This document shows, piece by piece, positions 45,336 to 57,385 of a stretch of 64,000 nucleotides of DNA (its first letter is position 1; each line of letters begins with the position of its first letter). Location: positions 53,931,338-53,995,337 of the forward strand of contig OY735212.1 in the NCBI GenBank assembly GCA_963457665.1, in the 5' to 3' direction. Both the position numbers and the translations under genes were made by a program. The stretch comes from Thysanoteuthis rhombus. Taxonomy: Eukaryota; Mollusca; Cephalopoda; Oegopsida; Thysanoteuthidae. Under the pieces are notes generated by a model. The model saw only the letters and a program-made list of their open reading frames with translations. It was not told the DNA's origin and made no database searches.

Positions 45336-46186
45336 TGGTAGTCTGACAAGTTTATCATTATATACCATTGGAACAATTCGTAATGCAAATTTCAATTCAA
45401 TTCGATTCCTTACCAAAAAATAAATTCCAAGTTTTAAAAATCTAGATTTAATACCTTCCAAAAGGACTCAATGTGGCAGAATATGTCTCCAAGCATTTAT
45501 TCGTAATGTTCACATTTCTATCACCAACAAAGATATTTGTTTTTATTTTGTAGAGTTTTCCATGAATTACCCAAAAATGAGATACAAAAAGTCAACTGAT
45601 TATCAACATCAAAACATAATCATTAAAATCAGTTTCATTTAGACATTTATCACGAGAGATAAATTTATACCACAAGGGAAACTATCCTTGAAAAGGATTT
45701 GGTTTATCTAAAGCCAGTAAGACAAATATAAACAAAATATAAGCGAGAATTTTCAAATATTGTGTATATGTATCGATAAGAGCGCAGTTGGTGGGGATAA
45801 ATCGAGACCACCCACAATAGGCGGAGCCAAATTTAAGTAACGCCCATTTCTTAGGGAACGCAAATCTTGTCACCTCCCCTTAGTTTTCTTTTCAATAGAA
45901 GAGTCACACTAGAGCAGTTTTAACTTCCTCGCTTCAGTTGAATAAACGTTATATACCCAAGAGAGGAGGAAGAAATACATGGATCAATTAAAAGTGTTTT
46001 TTTTTGTAGATAGCGATGAAAAATTGTTTGCTGAACACACAAAATGGAAACGTTTCAGAGTAATGTGATTTTAAAAGTCATATTTTCAAACTCTAGATGT
46101 GCAAGTGAAAGGTCAAGAAAAGATTTTCAACAAACACCTAAAAAAGGAGCCCGATGTAGTAAGTTAGGAAAATATCATTTTAGGCA

Positions 46187-46220
46187 AATAATCCTTTTAG
46201 ACAGGTGAAATAAGCATTCC

Positions 46221-46300
<80 letters not shown>

Positions 46301-46379
46301 GGAATGCTTATTTCACCTGTCTAAAAGGATTATTATATAATCAAATTTATAGCAATGACTGTTTTCAAATAGACCGGTT

Positions 46380-46415
<36 letters not shown>

Positions 46416-46465
46416 AACCGGTCTATTTGAAAACAGTCATTGCTATAAATTTGATTATATAATAA
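46187..46465. repeat. Two overlapping near-perfect palindromes centred on (TA)n
   Basis: Palindrome 1 spans 46187-46334: the left arm (beginning 'aataatccttttagacagg', continuing to 'attccttttaata') is repeated exactly in reverse on the right of a 65-80 bp (TA)n. Palindrome 2 spans 46330-46465: the arm begins 'ttattatataatcaaattt', passes through 'gcaatgactgttttcaaa' and ends 'gaccggtttgtata', again mirrored without mismatch around (TA)n. The two share 46330-46334. No gene content. Confidence 0.9.
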
Positions 46466-47499
46466 AAATATCACTCTCCCAAAGTTGACGTGGTTCGGAC
46501 CCCCACTAATATGCAAAAAATCCCCTTGGATATATTAAAACCAGTGATCGAAATGGATTTTAGGAAAGAGGTATACGTCAAGATTTGGTTTTAGGGACTA
46601 GGTATACGTCACTATCTTGATTCATGTACATTAGACATACAGAAAACCTGGAAATTGAGATGGAGATATATGCCGTGTACCTGTATACACCCAGCCTTGA
46701 TTAAAATGACAAAAAATCAATTAACTTGTGACGGTGTTATTTTTTTTACCTTTCTTATTGAGGGAAAGAGTTTACCTGGCTTCATATTCTAACCCTTTTT
46801 TTTTAAAGCTTAACTTTGAGGCATCCAAAACTTTAATACCACCACCACAATGGATTTTTCGAAAAAATAAATGAGGTTTTCAATCAGGGTTTTTACTCTA
46901 TGAATTATTAAAAATAATTTTCTTTCATGAATGAAAAATATAATTCACTATTTGCAAAGAGAGAGATAATTTAGAAAACAAAATGTTTCGATATGTAACT
47001 CCCGATATGAGGCTAAGCAATAAATAATCCCACCAGTATTATAGACGACAAAAATAGGACGTCGTTATTACATAGTTTTCATATTTTAATCCACACATGA
47101 TAATTACCAAAGTGCAGAAGTCTTCTGTCAAGCTAAGGAACACAACTGGTGTAAAACATTCTGATGATGCAATAAAATGCCGAATTTAAAGAAGAAAAAA
47201 TAAGTAACAAAAGAACAAAAAATGATAAATATCCGTTTGTGGTCAACTGAACGCTGTTCCCTGTATTACAAATCTCCACTATACACATGTATAAAATGCA
47301 ATGTGTATATTAATATTTCATATTTGCCGGTACTGGTAAACTAGTTTTGTATAGTACACGAAAAAACTTTTTTCACGAACTTATAATAAATGGAAATGTG
47401 GGGTTTAATTATTACGCTTGTGTCGCAACAAGAAAACTAAAAGATAATCATAAAAATGAAAAAAATATTAATCGCCAAATGTTTACCTCCATCTTAATT
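46466..47499. other. No gene recognised
   Basis: AT-rich; nothing classifiable. Confidence 0.5.
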
Positions 47500-47768
47500 T
47501 TTTGTAGATGCTTTTCATCGTAACTTCTTGCTCAGATTGATTACCCTCCGGTAATGAGTAAATGGCGTTAATTGGAAAATAAAGAAAACGCCTCAACAGT
47601 TACATTATTGTCTTAGTGGCTTAATTGGCTAAATCCCCTAGTCACGTGAATGTGGGGTAGAATCCTACTTAAGGCCAATACTTTATTTTCCAATTAACGC
47701 TATTTAATTACTGCCGGAGGGTAATCAGCCTGAGGATGAAAATTGCGATAAAAAGTAGCTACTGAAAT
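47500..47768. repeat. Imperfect inverted repeat enclosing a tRNA-like segment
   Basis: Arms of about 80 bp. Left: 'gattgattaccctccggta' and 'gcgttaattggaaaataaag' (to about 47585). Right: 'ctttattttccaattaacgc' and 'ccggagggtaatcagcctga' (from about 47682). The similarity continues outward to 47768. Between them 'tggcttaattggctaaatcc' fits an A-box and 'gtggggtagaatcctact' a mutated B-box. The layout parallels 62357-62690, although the arms differ in sequence. Confidence 0.6.
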
Positions 47769-50700
47769 TAAGAGGAAGGTTAAAAAGTTATAAAATTTTA
47801 AAATAATGATTCATGACACTTCATCTGATAAACAAAAAAAAGATTGGAAAGTTTTAATTTGAACTGAAAACTGCATTTTTGCAAATGTTTAATTACATTT
47901 TATTTTCTAATCTATGCTGCTGGTCGTAGAATGTAGAGCGACTCGAGTGGAGATGAAAAGCTACAATAATAGGATGAGATATATTTTTTAGTTTGTTTTA
48001 TCTAAGACAACTTAAAGACTATTAAAACTTGATTGCTAAGGTTAATGAATTGAAAAATATGTTCGTGAATTATATTTGATTATTATTATTATTATTATTT
48101 TGAATGCCTAAGCAAAAGTTTTTTTTTCTCTTTTAATCATGCACTTGAAAAAGTGATTACTTATAAAGTTTTCTTCATCTTTCCTTTATATTATATCTAT
48201 CAGTATATAACCATAAAAATGACCATGTAGTGATTGGCACTGACAAGCTATTTTATATGGAGATTTATTTTTTAAAATTGATGTATTCCGAGTTTTAATT
48301 CAACTCAAGCTATTTCAAAAGGCGATCGGACAAAGTCTCAGGTATAACATTAAACACTTTCAGTCACTCACTCGTAATTTTATTTTATTTTCAAACGATT
48401 AGAGTTTTCTTCGTTTTTTTTTTTCATTACAGACGATCGCATTTTGAATTGCTGTTTTTTTTTTCCAGCTCTGTTAATCTATTTCACATGTACCAATCCA
48501 TTATAACAGGACTCAGACATGACAAACATACTTGTCTGCACACACGGCTCTTATACAGATAGATTATACTATTCACAAAACGTCATATTCTGTATTAGGA
48601 CAGATTTTATTTCAATGTTTTTCTCTAAATAAAAAAAACCTGATGCAGCATGCTTCATGAGTTTCACAATTTGGCAGCATTGTCTTGAAGAAAAAGAAAA
48701 AAAAAAAGAAAGAAAAACAAACGTCGATAGTACTTGGAAAATGAAATGTCTGATATATTCCTATTTGTGCGTGTTGATAAGTGAAGAGAATAGATTGAAT
48801 TAAATCCAAGACGTAAAACAATTAGCTAGTCGTGAGTTTCAATTTCGTGGCATCAATTCCTTTTATTTTGTAAATTGGGTTCGGTTTGAGGGTTTGACAA
48901 CAAGAAAAAAAAAAACAAAAAAAAAGCAAAAAAACAAAAAACAAAACAGAACACCAACAACGAAAACATCATCATCAAAAAACAAAACACCAAACACACA
49001 CACACACACACACACGAAACCTCAGGAGATTTTGTAAATATGTTTTCTTCAAAATATTTAACATACCAGTTAACCCCTATTTAAAAATGTGTATTCGTTT
49101 TAGTGGAAGAAGCGGTAGTTTTATCAACAGAAAGTTTACCTCTGAGTGGAAGAGTCCAGTGTTATGGGCAGAGAACCAAGAAAAATCATTGTTCATTCTA
49201 TGTGCTTCATGAGAGTGCTCTCATTTGTTTGTGAAATTTCAAATTCTCTAAGAAAATTCTATTTTTACGATATGTTGATTATAAAAAGTTCATAAACTAC
49301 CATTTTGAAAATGTGAATTTCCTGGTTATCAAGCTACCTTTTTAATTTTTTTTTGAGTATAACATGTGCAGATAAAACTGATATACTTGATTATAAACCA
49401 CCCGACATAATTATCTAGAATTAATAACCTTTGTTCCTGAGTAATGAGTGTTATTTCTTGATTGATTATGTATAATAAGTATAGAAAATGTCAATTATTC
49501 CCATCAAAGTTTGCTTTTGTGACCTGGACAGAGATAATTCGAAATCTACTCATTTCCAATTGAACGACGAACAAATTTGTGCGATTTTATTGACAAATGA
49601 CTGAAGAAAGAAAAACAATTACGCATGAATATGACTGTCTTAGTAAGAAAAAAAAACGAAGTTTGAAGAGAAACATTTTCTGTACTTTTTACACAAACAA
49701 TCTGAAAATAACATTCATTACAGAGGAGCAAAAATCACGTTGCACGGTGTAATTCAGTGGAAAATATGTACGAGCAAAGATTATCAGATTTAAAATCAAT
49801 TATTTAACAAGAAAAAAAAATCCAGTTCTTCAAAGCACGCGAAATTAATTTATGAAATATATCGTAACTGGTTCTGTCATCTCATTTCCTTTTTCTTCAA
49901 TGTTGTTTTGCAATGGGATCAGTCAATCCACGGGCAGTGAATAAAAAAGTTCGGTTGGAAATTCTGAGAACGTTACCGAATTCGAGAGTTACCTAAAGAT
50001 AATCGGAAGGTACAGCGATTGAAACGTTGAGACTAACCATCAAGATGAGGACAACAGTTTGAATATATCAGGGTAATAATGAATAAAAAAAATTGTAAAA
50101 ATATGTTGGAAATTTTTGCATCAAGTTAATACAAACGAAGAAATATTTTTATAAAGAATGAGAATTATCTCAACCAAGCGTTTTCGCACGTGACCTTAAG
50201 GGCGTAGCTGAGTAGGGGTAGGCCATTTTAAATCAGACAGGGGTCCCGAATGGAATGGAGTTCACCTGCATTTCTATTGACGTACAATTAAAAAAAATCT
50301 GTTAGTGTTGGAGGGGGTCCAGGGGCCTCCCAGGGGCTTCCGAGTCTCATGCATTAGCTCTTCCAGGAAAAATAAAACCCCGCACCCTTTTCTGTAATTC
50401 AAATGCATATCGAAATTATATTACAAATTGTCATGCAAGTGTGCATTTTTTCTGAGCAAACATTTAACAAAATATGAATCGTGTTTTGCTCAAAAGAAAT
50501 TTAGCAATTAAAGTCATCGCACTTTCCTCTCGAATGTTGTAAATTAGTTCGATTCGTGAACGGGCTTCGGAAGGAGAGAGGAACATTGGTTTGTTTTTGT
50601 TGAAAGTGCATAGCGTGTTGCACGTCTCTGAGCCACAGAGCTCGGTTTGGTGAAAAGCAAAGACCACCATCTGTTTCCCGTTCCCTTATAATTAAATATT

Positions 50701-51760
50701 GTCTCTTACAAATCGGGTTTATCGTTTACTTGACGCTAATAGAGTTTTAATTCACCCACTCAAGCAATGCTTATTGATTCTAAATGATGAATTGGAACTA
50801 GGGTGGGAAGGAGAATTCACACAATAAGAGGGGGATTAAATTTGTTCTGATCCCGATTATTACTTTGGGTAAATTTTCTTCTTGGTCCCAACCAGCACTT
50901 TTGCAAGCAGTCATTTACACTTTCTTAAACTTTGGTAGTGACAGGAAAATATTGGGATGATATGCATTAGATACATTGGATAGGAGAAATGAAGATAAAA
51001 GAAAAGGAATATAGCTTTCATGATCATCAACTTACGTTGGTTATAGCGAGGATAATGGGGTAGTTGTATTGAGAGAGAGAGAGAAAATGAGTGTTTTGGT
51101 GTGCATGTGAACAAGTAAGGGAGCAAGAGAGAAAGATATACAGAAAGACACCTATCTCTATTACGATGTAAATTCAGAAAGCTCTTTATAAATTTCCGTC
51201 CAAGATTTATGGCCAAGACCTATTATTCGTAACTGATTATTTCTACTTTCGATGGATGTCATACAATTTTGAAACATTTTCAATCAAGTTTGCTGGAAAG
51301 AAAAGATGCGAAAATTCGATTACTTTATCGGAATTTAGTGAGGCAATAGGGAAACTTTCAAAAAATTCATTCTAGTCTGGCGATTTGAACCAACTGTAAT
51401 TTACCATAGAAGGTTGATTATACAACTTTTTGATTAGAAAAATTATCCCAACCTTTAATACTTGAATTGATTTGGCACATGAGGTCTCAGTAAGAAAAGA
51501 CAAAGACAATTGATTCTCATACTTGTAAAATATAGCGGTATGGAAATATTTTCCAAGTATTTCCAATAAAAATTGTAAATAGCCATTTTCTGCGCTTTTT
51601 TTCAAAACGATTTTTGGCTTTTTAAAAAGATAAAATTGCAGGCCTTGGACAGTCTATTATGACATCGGCTGCTGATAAAAAAATTGATCGGATGGAATTT
51701 CGCACGTCTTACCTCCTTTTGCTAAACATAACTGGGACCGACCGGCCGAAAATCGTCTTA
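47769..51760. other. Gene-free AT-rich region
   Basis: Contains (ATT)n at about 48077-48101, A/C-rich runs at 48903-48960, (CA)n at 48995-49015 and (GA)n at about 51069-51085. The 101-codon minus frame at 50911-51216 shows no domain and overlaps the GA run. No gene called. Confidence 0.5.
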
Positions 51761-51884
51761 TAGAGATGTGTGGATATGTTTATATAAAAATAAGAAGTCA
51801 AAGGTCCACACCTTTCGTGCCCAGGACTACAAGTACTGTATTAGGGATCGACAAATGTTTTGAGAGGCGTGTCCGATTAGGAAT

Positions 51885-51909
51885 GTTTTTTTGCCCTTCC
51901 GGCCTCATC
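51885..51909 (-). ncRNA. Degenerate hammerhead-like half core
   Basis: Minus strand reads TTGATGA (one change from CTGATGA), then 'ggccggaagggc' (GCC/GGC stem with GGAAG loop), then an A-run ending AAAAC in place of GAAAC. Only a relic, if real. Confidence 0.25.
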
Positions 51910-53155
51910 AATCTGAAAATAATTCTGATCATACAGGTTTATGGAAACTTTTTTTTAAAAATTACTTTACTGTTTTTATGAGTTTATACTTACATAAACT
52001 CCCATCTATCAACAATCAACGGAAATTATGAAATTCTTTTTTGGAGGAAAAATCGTTAAATTATGGTTCAGATTCTGTATATGTTAATAGAATAGCAATA
52101 ATGTTTAGTTGAAAAGAACATTTTTAGCTTTCAACTAACCAATGTCTAAGGCAACTAGAAAAATGAGATTTTTGCTCTATCTACTGATATTGAATTTAAT
52201 TGCTCAATACTCACATATAGAGGAGAAAATGTATTTAAGTATGCACATGTTTAATGAAGTCGACGAGCCAGATGAAATAAGTTCGTGGACCGTATTTGGC
52301 CTGCAGACCGTATTTTGTTGACCATTGTTCTATACTCTCATACATTTGGCGAAACGATAGCCGCGTTTGTTTCTCGTTTCGATAAAGATTTTAACCAATA
52401 TGAATCAACCCCTACAATTTCCTAAATATATCTGGTGAATGTTATACTGCATTGAAGAACCGTTTGTCTTATGTGCAATTAGTGATATGAGATTTAAAAG
52501 AAAGGGAGAAAAGGTTGGGGCCCGAGGGTCTTTTATAGATGCGACCATTCAGTAGACTATGTAGGTATTTTATCATTTTAAGACAACTGGATAGATAATT
52601 ATAAAGGGTTAAGAGTTTATCTTGTCTTTTGCATGTCTAGTACTATTGAGTATCGTGGATTTTACAAGTAAAGAATCTAACATTGGAGAAAATAATCCAT
52701 CGGGATTTTCTGCTAATTCCTGCAGAAAACTTAATTTTTGACCACATAGAAGTTATAACATTATTCTACTTGTTTCCATGAGATAAGATTTGAATAACGT
52801 ATTTATTGAACCATAACGTTAAAAAGTCTCCATTATAAACCCTTGAATCACATCAAATATCTGTGGGGATAATAAAAAAATTAAAGCCTTCTCCCAGGTC
52901 CATTGAGTATGCATGCTACATTTGGTTGGGCTGCGCCCATGTTTAAGTAGTTTCCATAGCTTGACCGGCGAACGGTTCTCACATGTATATGTGACTGGAT
53001 ATCTCAGTAATTAACAAGTCAGCTAATGTAGACATCCACAGATGTCTTTTTGTTAAAATTAAGACATTTCACTCATCACCACTTCATTACAGGAGGATTA
53101 GCGAATCATTAAAAATATAAATTGTCACTTGTTTAAAGCTTTTTTACGGTCAAAA
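51910..53155. other. No gene recognised
   Basis: AT-rich; nothing classifiable. Confidence 0.5.
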
Positions 53156-53159
53156 GCGT

Positions 53160-53250
53160 GTATTATAAAAGTACTTAAGCTTAGCTCAGTCTGACACATA
53201 GCCACTAGTGTGGGGCACTTAGTAAGGATCGAACACACCACGCACAGTGA
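53160..53250 (-). repeat. tRNA-derived SINE
   Basis: 'gtacttaagcttagctcagt', 'ctgacacatagccactagtg' and 'ggggcacttagtaaggatcg' then 'aacacaccacgcacagtga': tail and B-box side of the main SINE family, with the A-box side missing where the RTE fragment begins. Confidence 0.7.
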
Positions 53251-53257
53251 ATTATAT

Positions 53258-53535
53258 TAGAAAACAGACTGGAATCAGAGATATGATAGGAACCATTAGG
53301 AAACTTGAATGGTAACTGGCTGGTCATGTTGCAAGAATGTCAGACAATCGTTGGAAATCACGACTCCATGTGAATCCCCAGAGATCGTACGCGAAACTTT
53401 GGCCAGCAAAAAGGAAGATGGTATGACTGACTAAACTAGATCAGAAAGAATCGGCTCTGCAACGTCCATGATTGAGAGGTGTGGTGAGTCATGGGAAGGG
53501 TCCATGTCCCAAGATGGAAGCTAAAAGGCTGCTGC
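53258..53535 (+). mobile_element. RTE-type LINE 3' fragment
   Basis: 'attagaaaacagactggaat', 'cagagatatgataggaacca', 'tggtcatgttgcaagaatgt' then 'cagacaatcgttgg', ending 'gaagctaaaaggctgctgct'. Parallels 22640-22895. It directly abuts, or has inserted into, the SINE before it. Confidence 0.7.
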
Positions 53536-54595
53536 TGAACGTGTTAAACTTATCCCAAGCCCCGAGAGGATTAAATAAATAAGAAACGAATCAAACTCGC
53601 CATCAGTAAATAATTGAACAACTTTGGCGTCAAATCAAAAAGTTGGTTAGAATAAATTCTATTTATGACATCCCGGGAAAACATCTAAAATAGAGTAAAG
53701 ACATCTAGAAATATCTAGATTTTGGAGAATTTAAATTCTAATAAACTATACCTGTCAAAAAAGTTAACAAAAAACTTTTCCTAAGATTAAAAAAAAAGTA
53801 GAAATTTCAGAACAGGTTTAGTGGAGTACTGCTGCCAATTTACAAGTACACAAAACGGTATGACCAGGAGCGTTGGAATACAAACACATGCCCACTAAAA
53901 GGGATAGAACCTTTCACCACCTCTGGTGGCTACGGTTGTTCAATTATATCTGTTTGGGCAGAATTTCATTGTCGACGTCTGCCACAGTTTATCTTGCTAT
54001 TCTATGGTTAACCCTAAGCAAACATTGGTCTCCCTTGAAATTTCTTTCACTCTGAAGGAGAGTTTGGGAGTTCATTCAATATTGAAGGCTCTAAATTTCT
54101 CAATAATCATAGATTCTGCCTCTCCATGCTGATAAGAATGGATTTGCTTGATGGATCAGATAGCTGCATATTTCAAGTCGGCGCCAGCAGTCGATATTCA
54201 AGCTAACGTAAAATCCAGATTTTGGAATATTAGTTTTCAAGACAGGCAGGCTCTTTCCAAACTGAAGATTGGAGCAACAGAATCTACATATACCCCCTTC
54301 GCTACAATTTTCAGTCAAACCTCAAGCAAAAAGCATAGAATTACCACTTTTTTACTTCATTAACAAATAAGCAAATAAGATAAACAAAACAATTTTTGAT
54401 CAAGAGCCGAACATTTGGGCTTCGTGATAAATACCTCAAATTAACTTATTTGGATTAATGGCATAATTTTCCAGATCAAGTAGAAGAAAAACTGATGGAA
54501 ACACCTTGTAATTCGCATCTCTAAAATGATGCCAGCACGAGCCCAAATATGCTAATTAGTCTGCAGTCAAAAGATAGTGCTTGCAGACCTTAAAG
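53536..54595. other. No gene recognised
   Basis: Short frames at 53873-54363 on both strands have no known domain. Confidence 0.45.
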
Positions 54596-54599
54596 AGCT

Positions 54600-55440
54600 A
54601 TTGAACTTGTCTTATTGAATGCAAACATGGCCCCAACAAGATAGCTCTCAACCAAATCGATTATAAAACTCCTTCAAGAAGGAAACCCAAAGCAGTGACA
54701 AAAAGATGTTGGTTGCTTCCACTTAGCGGTGTCTAAAAAATTGTCTAAAGAAAATGGATACAGGAGTCAATATTTATGACAGAACTAAAAAATCGGCTGA
54801 ATGAAATGAGATTCACACACAGAAATGCCAAACGGAAAATCAGCAGTAACTACTGAATAGCAGAAAATACAGTCGTAGTGAGCTAAGGATGAGCAACCGT
54901 GGAATGTGCATGATTTGTAGAAAGTGATATTCAGCGAGGAATTCCGAATCTGTATTGGTCAAGGTAGTAATACTGGAACTTCCGACTGGTTCGGTTCAAA
55001 TGAAACAAAGATTACTGCCTGCATAAAATGAGCAAAATTCTCCACTCATTCATGATATGGGGCTACATATTTGGTAAAAAGCTAATATAAATGGCAATCA
55101 TTACCTCAGCACTCCGTGCACATTGTACATTGAATTTTTCAACACTTTTCTCGTTCCATCGATAGAAAATCGGTTTGATTTTCGGGATGATAATATCTCT
55201 TGCCACAGAGAAAAGAGTGTCAAAGCTTTAATTCAAGGAAGGCATATCAATTCAAAGATATGGCCAGTGAACTGTCCAAATCTCAATCAGATTGAAATTT
55301 TATGGTGGAAATGGAAAAAAGTCTGTGACAAGGCTCCATTCAGCAAAGTTGATATGTCAACTGCTATTTGAGAAAGTTGGAGCTAATTTGACGGAGAATA
55401 TTTTTCATAAGTGAAATCCATTCTGGAAAAAAAAAGTGCT
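54600..55440 (+). mobile_element. Tc1-like transposase relic
   Basis: Translated pieces in three frames follow Tc1-family order: an N-terminal paired-like helix-turn-helix ('STKSIIKLLQEGNPK', 'KDVGCFHLAVSKKLSK', 54640-54745); a decayed 'VIFSEEFRI' for the usual 'W-x-x-V-x-F-S-D-E' first catalytic Asp (54925-54950); 'GSNTGTSDWFGSNET'; and a C-terminal part at 55123-55371 with 'DDNISCHREKSVKALIQ' (second catalytic Asp) and 'WPVNCPNLNQIEILWWKWKK' (normally SPDLNPIENLWW). Many stops and shifts: a dead cut-and-paste transposon. Terminal inverted repeats were not resolved. Confidence 0.85.
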
Positions 55441-57199
55441 TAACGAAGAATATTGATTGTGATTTGCGTACTTTGATTTCATAATTATTTCCTCAACACA
55501 GAAAAGAATTCGGAAATCACTCAATTTGATCTGGAAAATATCCCATTAGTTAGAATAATTGCATTTGATTCGTTCGAAGTATGTTTCATGAAGCTAGAAT
55601 ATTTAATAGTCAGACAAAAGTTGTGTCATATCTGAATTGTTATGGATCTATGCAGACTTCCCAACGCTACACATACGTTAAATACGAGATTGTGTTGCGC
55701 CAATCTTCCAAGTAGGTAATTCCTGACTTTACCTAGGCTTAAATATTGACCATATCTCCACACACACAGGCACAAGAGAAAAAAAAATCTCGTACAAAAC
55801 ACATACACAGACTTTTGCCTTACAAAACTAAGTGAAGTAAGCATCGAGAAAGACGAGCTCATCAACGTTTAAATACTTTTACCATCAACCACATGAGATG
55901 CAGATATTTGCGTATGATATCGCATCGGTGGAACATGTCAGCTGCTTCAAGACAATGTCATTTTAAATGTCTGGAATCACTATCCGATTTACTGCTCGAA
56001 CTACAAGAGATTAGACCAAGAAATTTCTCACAATATATCTCGCAAGCTGCTCCTAAGTGGTTGTTAAATTGAAAGACGTTGAGTTCGATTTCTATCCACC
56101 CCTTTACCTTATAGATTAAAAAGTAACGCTAATCCTGTAAACATATCCAGTTTTCGTAAATAAGCTGGTATAGCTCAATTGCTTTACCTTACGAAAAAAA
56201 GCAATGCTAATCCTTAAATGTTTTCAGGGTTGCAAAGCAAGGGCATAACGGATGGATTTAAGATCTCATTTTCTAAGAGATCCTGGAAAGTCATACATCA
56301 TTTTGAAAGTTATAAGATATGGATTGTATTTACGGCAAATATAATGGTCATGTGACCTCCTTGTGTATTCAAAATAACATCGAAATTTAGAGGGCACCTA
56401 CGTGCGCCCCCCAGTCCGAATGAGTTGAACAATTAACATATCCGGTTTTCATCCTTAAATACACTGGTATAGCTCAACTGCTTTACCGCTATACCCAAAT
56501 CCATGAGTGCTATTATCAGACTCTTGAAAAGCAAGGATCATTTTAATAGATAATGAAGAAGATCAAAGTAGAAGCGGAGACGCGTTTTCCTATTTAACTC
56601 TCACGAGTGGTTGGTCGTCTGATTGACTCAACAACGTATATCATTTGATGAGGATTACAAGTGGGGAGATTACCCTTAATAGGGTTGAATATTCATTTGA
56701 AGAGTAAAAGATGGTTGATTTTATAAATTGCTCTGTATAAACGGTGCCTCGTCGTTGAATACTTGTTGAAAGAACTGCTACAACGATAGTGAATCCGATC
56801 TTCACTGAGCTTAGTAAATTTGTGTTCATTGAAATTCCCAGAATGAATAGGATGCTGCCTTGTTTGCTATACACCGAATATTGAACAACTGTAACCATCA
56901 AAGATGGTGAAAGGTCCTATCCTCTGTACGTGAGTATGTTCCTGCGCTTCTGGTCATAGCATTTTGTCTACAGACCTGAAAATTGGCATGAGTACTCTAT
57001 TAAAACCCTTCTAAAATGTCTGACTTTTGAAATAAACGCTTTTCTAAAGGAGCTTTTTGGGGATTTTTCTTGACGGGTTTAATAACACCCAGATTCTCCA
57101 GAATCTAGATATGACTTCATATTTTGGTTCAATCATTGACTTAGTGAGTCTTACTATTGTCAAATTCCAATCAATACAGGAATTTGACTTTATCCTTCT
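55441..57199. other. No gene; contains a direct repeat
   Basis: 'acatatccagttttcgtaaa' with 'gctggtatagctcaattgct' (56140-56188) recurs as 'acatatccggttttcatcct' with 'actggtatagctcaactgct' (56437-56487). 'ggtatagctcaattgctttacc' resembles a tRNA D-arm, so these may be SINE heads. Minus frames at 55626-55865 and 56641-56901 have no known domain. Confidence 0.5.
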
Positions 57200-57385
57200 C
57201 CTGTAGCAAAAACAATCCTCACCTAATTTAGCAGAGTAAACTTTTCATTGTTGGTCTATCCCGTCACGTTAAACCACACCAATATATACAGAAAAAAAAA
57301 AATTCCTTAATTTAATTCGAAATCACAACCGAGTGATTGCGAGGTAGCTCTCTTACCAACTGAGCCAAACTGATCACCAAATCTA
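57200..57385 (-). repeat. tRNA(Lys)-like SINE, family D copy 3
   Basis: 'aacaatcctcacctaattta', 'ggtctatcccgtcacgttaa', 'ttcgaaatcacaaccgagtg' and 'ggtagctctcttaccaactg' then 'agccaaactg', the same block order as 37765 and 43270. Confidence 0.7.
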
